Assembly: GCA_964293585.1 (NCBI GenBank)
Contig: CAXYYS010000079.1
Coordinates: 1 to 8,008, forward strand
DNA: 8,008 bases
Source: JAKVKY01 sp964293585
Lineage (GTDB): Bacteria; Bacillota; Negativicutes; Acidaminococcales; Acidaminococcaceae
Direction of reading: 5' to 3'
The position numbers were made by a program, and so were the translations under genes. The notes under the pieces are model-generated. The model made no database searches. It was not told the DNA's origin and saw only the letters and a list, made by a program, of their open reading frames with translations. Positions within the stretch are counted from its first letter, which is position 1. Each line of letters begins with the position of its first letter. This document shows positions 1 through 6,188 of the stretch, piece by piece.

Positions 1-522
1 GAGACATGTGCCGCCACCCAGGCCCCCCAGTCCCAGACCCTGGAGACGCCCCTTTTGACCGGCGATAATGCCGCCACTGCAGCTACCATTGCCAGCGCCA
101 CCGGTATCAAGCAGGTTAAAAGTAATTTACTGCCTGAAGAAAAACTAACCGTCATTAAAGATTATCTGGCCGCCCGGAAAAAAATTTGTATGGTTGGCGA
201 CGGTATCAATGATGCTCCCGCTTTACGCAACGCTTATGCCGGTATTGCCATGGGCGGCATCGGCAGCGATGTGGCGGTACAGGCTGCTGACGCCGTACTG
301 GTCCAGAATAATCTCCAGAGGCTGCCGTATCTGTTCTACATGGCTCGTAAAGCCATGTTTAAGGTTAAGCAAAATATTTTTTTCTCCCTGGGCATTAATT
401 TTCTGGCGGTCCTGCTCTCCTTCACCGGTATCCTGACCCCCATCACCGGCGCCCTGTTCCATAACTGTGGCTCCGTCTTCGTCGTCATTAATGCCGCGCT
501 CCTGCTCCGGGAAAAAGCTTAA
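1..522 (+). CDS. P1B-type heavy-metal-transporting ATPase, C-terminal fragment
   Basis: This is the 3' end of an inner-membrane P-type ATPase that moves a transition-metal ion using ATP; the start lies outside the window. The frame is open from base 1 and gives 173 residues. Seen in order: the LLTGDN motif of the P domain (bases 52-69), the GDGINDAP hinge motif (about 196-219), the AADAVLV segment, and two C-terminal membrane helices (about 370-505). The phosphorylation site DKTG and the metal-site helix with CPC or similar are missing because of the edge. The last helix carries HN-C-GS (460-474) where zinc/cadmium pumps of the ZntA type have D-x-G, so the metal cannot be assigned. Residues 1-18 align in length with the usual helix before TGDN but have Thr/Pro at positions normally hydrophobic or Gly. 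The gene converges on the RluA-family gene and is probably unrelated to the TonB operon. Confidence 0.93.
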   Translation, partial: ETCAATQAPQSQTLETPLLTGDNAATAATIASATGIKQVKSNLLPEEKLTVIKDYLAARKKICMVGDGINDAPALRNAYAGIAMGGIGSDVAVQAADAVLVQNNLQRLPYLFYMARKAMFKVKQNIFFSLGINFLAVLLSFTGILTPITGALFHNCGSVFVVINAALLLREKA

Positions 523-527
523 AAATA

Positions 528-561
528 ATCCCTTGCCTCAGTTTCTTTCCAGGCAAGGGAT
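528..561 (-). terminator. Hairpin terminator between convergent genes, possibly bidirectional
   Basis: A perfect 11-bp stem (528-538 with 551-561, arms ATCCCTTGCCT / AGGCAAGGGAT) encloses a 12-base loop. Read on the minus strand it is followed by TTATTTTT (from 528 to 521), so it is a good intrinsic terminator for the tonB-rluA operon. On the plus strand the T run is poor (TTTACTG), so termination of the ATPase gene there is possible but weaker. The stem directly abuts the stop codon of the RluA-family gene (562-564). Confidence 0.85.
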
Positions 562-1212
562 TTACTGTTCCTGCTGTAAAATTTTTTGTAAATCTTCGGG
601 CAGCGCCCAGGTAAATTCCAGCTGTTTTCCGGTCACCGGCTGGATAAAAGCCAGTTTATACGCATGCAGTCCGTGACGGCTTTGTGGTCCCGGCGTACCG
701 TATAAGTGATCGTTCCATAAGGGACAGCCCACCGAGGCAAGATGCACCCTGATCTGATGTGTACGTCCTGTTCCTAACTTTAACCTGACTAAAGTGACGT
801 CACCGCGACGGCCAAGCTGCCAGTATTCCGTCAATGCGGGTTTTCCTGCCGCCGATACGCAGCGCTCCACGATGCTGCCAGGTTTTCTGGCAATAGGCGC
901 GTCAATGATACCATGCTCGGCCGGCAAATTTCCGGTTACCAGGGCCAGATATTCCTTGGTCACTGCCTGCCCTGATAATTGTGCCTGCACCTTAGCCTGC
1001 TTGGCAAATAAAACCAGCCCGGACGTGAAACGGTCCAGCCGGAAAACAGGATGCACACCTAAATCCAGGTGTGCATCAGCATAATAATTTTTAACAAAAC
1101 CGTACAAAGTATCCGGTTCCAGCTTAACCGTAGGATGCACCAGCATCCCGGCGGGTTTGGCCACCACTAGTACGTTGTCATCTTCGTAAATAACCTGCGG
1201 CTGCATCAACAT
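562..1212 (-). CDS. RluA-family RNA pseudouridine synthase, lacking an S4 domain
   Basis: This 216-residue cytoplasmic enzyme isomerises specific uridines in rRNA or tRNA to pseudouridine. The family core is visible: DDNVLVVAKPAGMLVHP (11-27), the catalytic motif FRLDRFTSG with the presumed catalytic Asp at residue 60, and GRTHQIRVHLASVGCPL (149-165). The common form of the catalytic motif is HRLDRxTSG; here Phe replaces His at the first position, but the Asp is kept. RluC/RluD proteins are about 300 residues with an N-terminal S4 RNA-binding domain; this one begins directly at the catalytic domain, as RluA itself does. Which base it modifies cannot be told. It starts 12 bases after the tonB stop with only a weak GAGAG ribosome site, so it is the last gene of the operon and probably translationally coupled. 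A second ATG at 1206 is an alternative start. A housekeeping RNA enzyme may simply be riding on the tonB transcript. Confidence 0.92.
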   Translation of the reverse strand: MLMQPQVIYEDDNVLVVAKPAGMLVHPTVKLEPDTLYGFVKNYYADAHLDLGVHPVFRLDRFTSGLVLFAKQAKVQAQLSGQAVTKEYLALVTGNLPAEHGIIDAPIARKPGSIVERCVSAAGKPALTEYWQLGRRGDVTLVRLKLGTGRTHQIRVHLASVGCPLWNDHLYGTPGPQSRHGLHAYKLAFIQPVTGKQLEFTWALPEDLQKILQQEQ

Positions 1213-1224
1213 TATTCTCTCAAC

Positions 1225-2076
1225 CTATCTGACACGGAAAGAAATCGGTATCTGCACCCGTGCCCGCCGGGGCTGGCCGTATCTATCCCGCGCCGGGGTA
1301 AATGAATAACTGTACGCTGCATTAATGCCTGCCGTATCCAGATCCGCATAACCGGTAGAACTTACTACGGCTACCGAATCCACTCCGCCGCCCGTGCCTA
1401 CCACGATAGCTACCACCATCCTGGCAGAATGGGGACCTCTTTGCAGGGCGCTCTGAGGAATAACCGGCAAACTGCTGCTTACCACATGGGGTCTGTCGCT
1501 TAAATCCACATTCCCGCCGCCGCCATCGCCAGGTCCGTTCCCGGAACCATTACCGGTACCGTGGCCGCTGCCGTTACCACCGCCGCTGCCACTGCCACTA
1601 CCCGGTCCCTGACCGCTGCCGTTACCGGTTCCCTGACCGGTGCCATTGCCACCGCCACTACCGCCGCCCGTTCCCGCACTGTCCCCGGAACCGGAACCAT
1701 CGGCACCGGAGCCTGCAGCATCCTGCTGACCTTGCTCGCTGGCACTGGTTTCTGCCGCCGGCTGTGTAGTAGAAGCTGTATCAGTCTTGGCATTTTCGGT
1801 AATCGTATCTGTACTTTTAGCTGCTGCAGCCGCCGTCGTGCCGGCCGGATTAATTACCGCTTCCGCACCGCCATTCCCGCCGCCGCCGCCACCACCGCCG
1901 CCTGTTCCCGGGCCGGCGCCGCCGCCGTCATAGACGGAAACATCCACGATGTCATCGCCTTCCTTGGTCTGACTGAGCACAGCGAAAACACCTGTGGCCG
2001 CCACTAATAAGAAGATGACCAGGTGGAAAGCCAGCGATCCCAGAAAGCCCAGGCGTGTTCTCTTGGAATCATCCAT
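1225..2076 (-). CDS. tonB: TonB energy transducer with a glycine-rich periplasmic linker
   Basis: This protein carries energy from ExbB/ExbD in the inner membrane to outer-membrane receptors. From the ATG at 2076 it has 283 residues. A short basic cytoplasmic start is followed by one membrane anchor (about 10-35) holding S14-x3-H18, the same Ser/His spacing as the functional Ser16/His20 of E. coli TonB. Residues 50-189 are a low-complexity linker: a run of nine Gly, an Ala/Thr-rich middle, then Gly-Ser/Asn/Thr/Gln alternation with two 24-residue repeats. The C-terminal domain (about 195-283) is the compact TonB fold, ending FTPARDRYGQP...IPISFRVR. The usual Pro-rich Glu-Pro/Lys-Pro rod is absent. 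The ATG overlaps the exbD stop as TGATG; a GTG three bases upstream (2079) is an alternative start with GGGAG 7-9 bases before either codon. Its place after exbBD confirms the call, which rests on fold motif and context. Confidence 0.92.
   Translation of the reverse strand: MDDSKRTRLGFLGSLAFHLVIFLLVAATGVFAVLSQTKEGDDIVDVSVYDGGGAGPGTGGGGGGGGGNGGAEAVINPAGTTAAAAAKSTDTITENAKTDTASTTQPAAETSASEQGQQDAAGSGADGSGSGDSAGTGGGSGGGNGTGQGTGNGSGQGPGSGSGSGGGNGSGHGTGNGSGNGPGDGGGGNVDLSDRPHVVSSSLPVIPQSALQRGPHSARMVVAIVVGTGGGVDSVAVVSSTGYADLDTAGINAAYSYSFTPARDRYGQPRRARVQIPISFRVR
1513..1656 (-). repeat. Tandem 72-bp repeat coding the glycine-rich TonB linker
   Basis: Two adjacent copies of 72 bp (1585-1656 and 1513-1584) encode 24-residue units, GGGNG-T/S-G-Q/H-GTGNGSG-Q/N-GPG and onward, identical at 18 of 24 residues by my count. 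Nearly every second residue is Gly, with Asn, Ser, Thr or Gln between. The pattern implies duplication within the linker, and its copy number could vary between strains. Confidence 0.8.
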
Positions 2077-2489
2077 CACTTACCCGCTCCCTTATCCGTA
2101 GCCAGGCCAAACCGGTTCACGCCGGCACCTTTTAGCGCATCCAGCAGTGCGATAACCTTGCCGTAATCTGCTTCCTTTTCCGCCCGGATGACCACGGCAA
2201 ATTTAGGATTACTTTTCTGCTCACTGGCCGCTGCCATAACTAAATGCTGTAAATCTGTTTTCTTGTCGCCTAAAAATAAACTGCCATCCTTTTTCACCGA
2301 GACGGCAAAAGTAGTACTGGTATCCACGGCTGCATGCTGAGCTTCCGGCAGCTTAATAGGTATCGTCTTTAAATCTATCATGTACATGGTGCTCATCATA
2401 AAAAAGACCAGCAGGAAGAACATGATATCAATCATCGGCACGATGACCAGGTCAGGTGTCTTGAGACTGTGATTATCACGTAATTTCAT
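2076..2489 (-). CDS. exbD: ExbD-type biopolymer transporter subunit
   Basis: ExbD pairs with ExbB to form the proton-driven motor that energises TonB. The 137-residue protein has the expected architecture: a short cytoplasmic N-terminus, one membrane helix at about 15-37, and a periplasmic domain of about 95 residues. The helix holds the motif VPMIDIMFFLLVFFM, with Asp21 matching the essential proton-carrying Asp25 of E. coli ExbD. The C-terminal domain has the conserved pattern VVIRAEKEADYGKVIALLDALKGAGV. The length fits the family (about 140). The ATG is preceded by AGGGGAG with 8-base spacing, and that site lies inside the last codons of exbB, from which it is separated by 3 bases. Its stop overlaps the tonB start. 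The TolR alternative is less likely because tonB follows immediately. Confidence 0.95.
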   Translation of the reverse strand: MKLRDNHSLKTPDLVIVPMIDIMFFLLVFFMMSTMYMIDLKTIPIKLPEAQHAAVDTSTTFAVSVKKDGSLFLGDKKTDLQHLVMAAASEQKSNPKFAVVIRAEKEADYGKVIALLDALKGAGVNRFGLATDKGAGK

Positions 2490-2492
2490 AAT

Positions 2493-3107
2493 TTATGCTC
2501 CCCTGCCTGCTGCTTCCACTACCGCGTTAAAACATTGTTCCATATGGGTAACCGCATTATCCAGACGTTGAGCAAAATAAGAATGGAAACACAAGGCCAC
2601 GATAGCCACGCACAAACCACTGGCTGTGGCAATCAGCGCCTCGCCAATGCCCCCGGTGATAGCCATGGGGGCGCCGGCCTTTAAATTAAAAACGCTAAAA
2701 GTACTGATCATGCCCACGATAGTGCCTAACAGGCCTAACAAAGGCGACATGGTCACGATAACACCCAAATAATTTAACCGGTTGCGCAAAGAAGCAATGG
2801 CCAGCGGCGCCTGCGCTTCCATGAAAGCTGATTTTCTGGCTGCATTTCCCGGCAACGCCAGCGCCTGCGCCAGGATATGGGCAGTGGAACCGGTCGTTGC
2901 TGCCGCCAGGTTCTCTGCCGCCTGCAGGTCGCCTTTGCCTAACAACTCGCAAAACTGCTGGGCAAAAATGGCACCGGAGTCCGCCGTCTTATAATACAAA
3001 TACCTTTCAATAGCAATCGCAAAGGTACAAATAGATAAAATTAAAATCGGCCACATGATAATGCCGCCCTTATGGAAATATAAAACTGCTGCTTGAAGTG
3101 AACCCAT
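2493..3107 (-). CDS. exbB: ExbB-type proton channel subunit (MotA/TolQ/ExbB family)
   Basis: ExbB forms the inner-membrane channel scaffold around ExbD. From the ATG at 3107 it has 204 residues. Three membrane helices are visible: about 14-36, a second at about 112-138 containing SPLLGLLGTIVGMISTF, and a third at about 153-178 containing GGIGEALIATASGLCVAI. Thr129, Glu156 and Thr161 appear equivalent to the functional Thr148, Glu176 and Thr181 of E. coli ExbB. The frame extends to a GTG at 3140, but that codon has no ribosome binding site, whereas the ATG at 3107 has GGGAGG nine bases upstream; the extra 11 residues (MEIYIFGRSLD) are therefore rejected. A gap of 102 bases separates it from the secreted-protein gene upstream, with no convincing terminator or separate promoter in it, so I infer one transcript. 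Confidence 0.94.
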   Translation of the reverse strand: MGSLQAAVLYFHKGGIIMWPILILSICTFAIAIERYLYYKTADSGAIFAQQFCELLGKGDLQAAENLAAATTGSTAHILAQALALPGNAARKSAFMEAQAPLAIASLRNRLNYLGVIVTMSPLLGLLGTIVGMISTFSVFNLKAGAPMAITGGIGEALIATASGLCVAIVALCFHSYFAQRLDNAVTHMEQCFNAVVEAAGRGA

Positions 3108-3116
3108 GTCCAAAGA

Positions 3117-3122
3117 CCTCCC
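3117..3122 (-). promoter_or_regulatory. Ribosome binding site fixing the exbB start
   Basis: GGGAGG on the minus strand lies nine bases before the ATG at 3107. No such site precedes the GTG at 3140, so this decides between the two starts. Confidence 0.75.
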
Positions 3123-3209
3123 GAAGATATAAATCTCCACTTTATTTTTAATTTATTTTGTAAATCTCTTTACCGGCCCGGTCTGCTGCATCAACAAACT
3201 TGCGGCCGT

Positions 3210-3779
3210 TTATTTAGATGCGCCGGCGCCCTCGGCCTGGCTTTTCTGTGTTTCCAGGTCCTGCCTGAAAGCCTGCACCACTTCCAGCATGGCCTCGGCA
3301 AAAGTCTTAGGCGGTACCGGGATGAACTCTATTTTTTTTGCCTTATGTTCCAGCAAGGTCCCCTTCTGGGAATACACATCCATCTGTTTGACCGCATAGG
3401 TCTTGTCGTCCGGCTTGTACAGCATCTGCAACGTGCAGTAGCTGACTTTCTCCCCCTTGGGAAGTTTTGCCGCATACGTCTTCTGTAATTTCTTTACCAC
3501 ATCTTTATTGGTAAAAAGGGTTTTGACCGTGCCAACGGCTATCCCCTTCACCGGATCATAACCTAAAGAATCCATATCATAGGCATAAATACCAAAATCA
3601 TTTTCCAGGATAATGGACCAACGCGCCGCCTCTTTTTCGGCAGGCGTTTCTTGCGGCTGCATCCTGGCTTCCCACCGTAAATTTTTGTCAGCCGTCACAT
3701 CCTCCTGATGTACCCTGGCTGCCAGAGCTGTGGAAGCAAACAGGCACAACACCATCAGCATCAACACAATTCTTCGCAT
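3210..3779 (-). CDS. Secreted/periplasmic protein, resembles surface-adhesin protein E-like family
   Basis: This 189-residue protein has a clear type I signal peptide (MRR, then a hydrophobic stretch ending STALA), with likely cleavage after residue 20. There is no lipobox, so it should be soluble in the periplasm or exported. The mature part has the order RWSIILENDFGIYAYDMDSL (53-72), a strand-rich middle, one Cys at 115 in SYCTLQMLY, then MDVYSQKGTLLEH and a PPKTFAEAMLEVV segment near 156-168. This layout (Trp strand, Tyr-x-Asp, mid Cys, YSxKG, Pro-rich then helix) recalls the surface-adhesin protein E-like family, which is inference from memory. It begins the transcript carrying exbB-exbD-tonB, downstream of a promoter with a putative operator, so a role linked to TonB-dependent uptake is plausible but unproven. 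The start has AAGGAAGG six bases upstream. Confidence 0.82.
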   Translation of the reverse strand: MRRIVLMLMVLCLFASTALAARVHQEDVTADKNLRWEARMQPQETPAEKEAARWSIILENDFGIYAYDMDSLGYDPVKGIAVGTVKTLFTNKDVVKKLQKTYAAKLPKGEKVSYCTLQMLYKPDDKTYAVKQMDVYSQKGTLLEHKAKKIEFIPVPPKTFAEAMLEVVQAFRQDLETQKSQAEGAGASK

Positions 3780-3856
3780 AGAAAACCTTCCTTAGTGATT
3801 TTTCAGCTGCTTATCTTCTCTTGCTCATAACAAAAGATTATTTTATCACATATATA

Positions 3857-3875
3857 AATAGTAATAAATACTATT
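3857..3875. promoter_or_regulatory. Putative operator (7-5-7 inverted repeat) of the exbBD-tonB operon
   Basis: AATAGTA-ATAAA-TACTATT is a perfect 7-base inverted repeat with a 5-base centre. Its 15-base core (3859-3873) is the exact reverse complement of the core in front of the TonB-dependent receptor gene (6077-6091). It begins 12 bases downstream of the predicted -10, so it would cover the first transcribed bases, a position typical of repressor sites. The core matches the Helicobacter-type Fur consensus TAATAATnATTATTA, as I recall it, at 11 of 14 positions; the regulator identity is inference. Confidence 0.65.
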
Positions 3876-3887
3876 AAACGCATATAT

Positions 3888-3916
3888 ATTAAACTATAAA
3901 CCGCCCTACAAGTCAA
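3888..3916 (-). promoter_or_regulatory. Sigma-70-type promoter of the secreted-protein/exbBD-tonB operon
   Basis: Minus strand: -35 TTGACT (3911-3916, five of six to consensus), a 17-base spacer, and -10 TTTAAT (3888-3893, five of six). Transcription should start near 3881, giving a leader of about 100 bases. Confidence 0.72.
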
Positions 3917-3936
3917 GTTAAACTTTGCTTACACAA

Positions 3937-3970
3937 AAGCCATAGCAGGGCACCAACCTTGCTATGGCTT
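3937..3970 (-). terminator. Intrinsic terminator of the TonB-dependent receptor gene
   Basis: A 14-bp stem with one G-T position (3937-3950 with 3957-3970) and a 6-base loop lies 23 bases past the receptor stop codon. On the minus strand it is followed by TTGTGT, so together with the closing TT of the stem the T tract is short and interrupted. It sits about 20 bases upstream of the -35 of the next operon and should insulate the two units. Confidence 0.75.
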
Positions 3971-3992
3971 GCTTGGTTCTATTCTAATCTTT

Positions 3993-5984
3993 TTAGAATT
4001 TATAGGTATAGCTTAAGAGGAAGTTAATCGGCGTTGCATAATACGTAGAGGAAGAATGGCTAATGACATCTTCCCTGCTCAGCAGGTTATCTATCGTCAA
4101 ATTAATGTCACTATTCTTGGTAGGACTGTAGGTTGCTGCCAAGGAAGTCAGCAGCCAGTTCTTAGTATCAAAGGAATGTTCGGTACTCGGCGTCTGTACC
4201 CTGTTGCCCAGGAAAGAAGCGTTAATGTTGGCACGGAACTTATTTAACTTGTACCCTATGCCGCCGCCGATCTGGATACGGCCATATTTACGATCCCAGT
4301 AACCTTTCTTATCGCTCTTAGCTTCAGGATTATTGTAACCCAGGTTCCAGTTGTAGGAATACATACCACCCGGATTAATATCGCAGGAAAGTTCCACGCC
4401 GGTATTGCGGAAATCTTCGTTGGTATACTGGTATTCCTGTTTTGCCGTTACCCAGGCTGCCGTAATATTGTCCGTGATATCAATATGGTACACGGCTGCT
4501 TTCCAGGCATGGGTGGCATCTACTTTCTTCCAGCCGATCTCATAGTTAGTACCGGTCTGGGGTTTTAAATCCGGATTGGGAATAGACTGGCTGCTGGAAC
4601 CGTACATCTGGGCAAAAGTCGGCATGATAAAGGATTGACCGACGCTGGCGTAGAGACTGTTCTCATCATCCAGCTTATGTAAATATTGACCGGCGGCACT
4701 GAAGTTACTATAATTTTCGCCCCTGTCTGCACCCGTTGTCCAGGTTTCACGACCGCTTATAGTAAAGCTGTTCTTTGCATCAAAGTTTTGTTCCCATTGA
4801 CCAAAAGCCGCCCAGTTATGCCGTGAATAATCCGTGCTTGTTTTAGTTGAACCTGCATAGAGCTGCTGGTAAGCTTCGTTTTTATAGTTAAAGCCTAAAA
4901 TGGCCTTGGCTTTATTTAACTCCCACTTGTGCTGTACATCCGCGCCATAAGTAGTGTTTCTCTCGCGGGTATTATATTGTCCGTTGGTCTTTTTACCCGA
5001 AGTTAAAAAATAAGTAGGACCATCGGATTCACAGGTACCGGTGTTAAAGAACAGACTGCCTTTCCAGACCTGATCATCAAAATTTAACTGCGCCACATGC
5101 TGCTTGGTAGTATACAGGCGGCCATTATACTGCTCCTCCCGCTTGGCCTCTTTGTTTTCCGTTCCCAGAACCTCATCCCAGTAACGCAAAAAGTTAGCTT
5201 CGGTCTCATAATAGTTGTAGTTAGCCGTCAAATATTTATTGATATTGTAGCCCAGACCTACATTTTCTTTTTTCACATCATCAATGTCTGTCCTGGTCGT
5301 ACCCAGTGCCGTCGTCTTTTTAGTTTTAGAATTGGTATAAGTGACGTCGCCTTCAGATACTCCCCTTACCGCATGGTCCCATTTATTTAAGTTGTAGTTT
5401 ACCCGGAACTTTTCATTGCCGACGTTGACAGCCACATCTTTCTGGCCATAATTACCAAAGCCGACCCGCACGCTGTTCGTACCCTTTTTCTTCGTAATAA
5501 TATTAATTACGCCGGCCATGGCTTCGGAGCCATAGAGCACGGAGCCGCCGCCTTTGACCATCTCAATGCGCTCAATGCTATCGGCTGGAATCTCATCCAG
5601 ATTATATTTACCGCGCCAGCTGATAGGATTGCCGTTGAGCAGGACCAGCGTTCCGTTATCCACGCCACGGATGATAGCTTCGTTAATCATGGTACCCATA
5701 GAGGCGCCGTTCTGGCCAAAAGATTTAAAAGTCACACCCGGTACCTGGGCAATAGCACCAGCCGCCGTGGTAGCACCGGTCTTTTTAATGTCTTCCTTCT
5801 GCAGGACGACCGTAGATGCTGGTACCTCCACATCCCGTTTCTCATACCTGGTAGCCGTTACCGATACCGGATCCAGTGTGTATGTTTCCAGATTTTCTTC
5901 AGCAGCCTGGGCTACCTGCAGTAATCCGCCCGTGATCAACACGGTCATCAACAAACTTACCTTACCCCCAGAAATTTTTACCAT
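3993..5984 (-). CDS. TonB-dependent outer-membrane receptor
   Basis: This 663-residue receptor imports a scarce ligand across the outer membrane with energy from TonB. A signal peptide (1-27, ending VAQA) is followed by a likely TonB box around DPVSVTAT (38-45). The plug domain covers about 53-167 and includes IRGVDNGTLVLLNGNPI (105-121) and IERIEMVKGGGSVLYGSEAMAGVINIITKK (138-166, strongly conserved in the family). The rest is the 22-strand barrel, ending in the aromatic YTYKF needed for membrane insertion. It belongs to the BtuB/FepA/heme-receptor branch: FIMPTFAQMYG (452-462) and NPDLKP (470-475) occupy the places of the FRAP and NPNL boxes of heme receptors. No His lies between them, unlike typical heme receptors, so the ligand (siderophore, heme, cobalamin or other) stays open. 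The ATG has AAGGGG about seven bases upstream. It has its own promoter and terminator and shares an operator motif with the exbBD-tonB unit. Confidence 0.95.
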   Translation of the reverse strand: MVKISGGKVSLLMTVLITGGLLQVAQAAEENLETYTLDPVSVTATRYEKRDVEVPASTVVLQKEDIKKTGATTAAGAIAQVPGVTFKSFGQNGASMGTMINEAIIRGVDNGTLVLLNGNPISWRGKYNLDEIPADSIERIEMVKGGGSVLYGSEAMAGVINIITKKKGTNSVRVGFGNYGQKDVAVNVGNEKFRVNYNLNKWDHAVRGVSEGDVTYTNSKTKKTTALGTTRTDIDDVKKENVGLGYNINKYLTANYNYYETEANFLRYWDEVLGTENKEAKREEQYNGRLYTTKQHVAQLNFDDQVWKGSLFFNTGTCESDGPTYFLTSGKKTNGQYNTRERNTTYGADVQHKWELNKAKAILGFNYKNEAYQQLYAGSTKTSTDYSRHNWAAFGQWEQNFDAKNSFTISGRETWTTGADRGENYSNFSAAGQYLHKLDDENSLYASVGQSFIMPTFAQMYGSSSQSIPNPDLKPQTGTNYEIGWKKVDATHAWKAAVYHIDITDNITAAWVTAKQEYQYTNEDFRNTGVELSCDINPGGMYSYNWNLGYNNPEAKSDKKGYWDRKYGRIQIGGGIGYKLNKFRANINASFLGNRVQTPSTEHSFDTKNWLLTSLAATYSPTKNSDINLTIDNLLSREDVISHSSSTYYATPINFLLSYTYKF

Positions 5985-6074
5985 AATTGCACCCCTTTGA
6001 TTTATCTAATTTTAAATACTAAGCTAAAAAATGTGATGTTATTTTTCTCTGATATTTTTTGATGTAATAATTTA

Positions 6075-6093
6075 ATTAGTATTTATTACTAAT
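6075..6093. promoter_or_regulatory. Putative operator (7-5-7 inverted repeat) of the receptor gene
   Basis: ATTAGTA-TTTAT-TACTAAT is a perfect 7-base inverted repeat with a 5-base centre, starting 11 bases downstream of the predicted -10. The core TAGTATTTATTACTA (6077-6091) is the reverse complement of the one before the exbBD-tonB operon. Spacing to the promoter is the same within one base at both sites. Confidence 0.65.
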
Positions 6094-6104
6094 AATATGC
6101 TAAT

Positions 6105-6133
6105 ATAATACCGTAAAACATTATCCTTGTCAA
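6105..6133 (-). promoter_or_regulatory. Sigma-70-type promoter of the TonB-dependent receptor gene
   Basis: Minus strand: a perfect -35 TTGACA (6128-6133), a 17-base spacer, and -10 TATTAT (6105-6110, five of six). The expected start is near 6098, leaving an AT-rich leader of about 114 bases. The -35 lies one base past the T tract of the terminator of the upstream gene. Confidence 0.8.
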
Positions 6134-6134
6134 T

Positions 6135-6171
6135 AAAAAACTGCCGCCGGCAATTATCTTGCAGGCAGCAG
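6135..6171 (-). terminator. Intrinsic terminator of the TIM-barrel protein gene
   Basis: On the minus strand, CTGCTGCC (6171-6164) pairs with GGCGGCAG (6148-6141) with one G-U. After one mismatch, four more pairs close a GATAA loop, and TTTTTT (6140-6135) follows. It lies 18 bases past the stop codon and immediately before the receptor promoter. Confidence 0.85.
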
Positions 6172-6188
6172 CCTTGTACCTAACTTTC

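Noticed and set aside
1500..1793. Second minus-strand frame inside tonB, Val/Ala/Arg-rich
   Set aside because: It is an off-frame reading of the same GC-rich repeat with no recognisable domain or ribosome site.
1561..2007. Open frame on the plus strand opposite tonB
   Set aside because: It is an Ala/Thr-rich antisense product of the repetitive GGC/GGT codons of the TonB linker; the minus-strand product has a clear anchor and TonB domain.
3108..3140. N-terminal extension of ExbB from the GTG at 3140
   Set aside because: No ribosome binding site precedes the GTG, while GGGAGG lies at good spacing before the ATG at 3107.
3172..3209. Possible terminator between the secreted-protein gene and exbB
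   Set aside because: Only a 5-bp GGCCG/CGGCC pairing across a long loop, with no T tract on the minus strand.
5554..6000. Plus-strand frame of 148 residues opposite the start of the receptor gene
   Set aside because: It lies fully antisense to the conserved plug domain; no ribosome site and no protein-like pattern.
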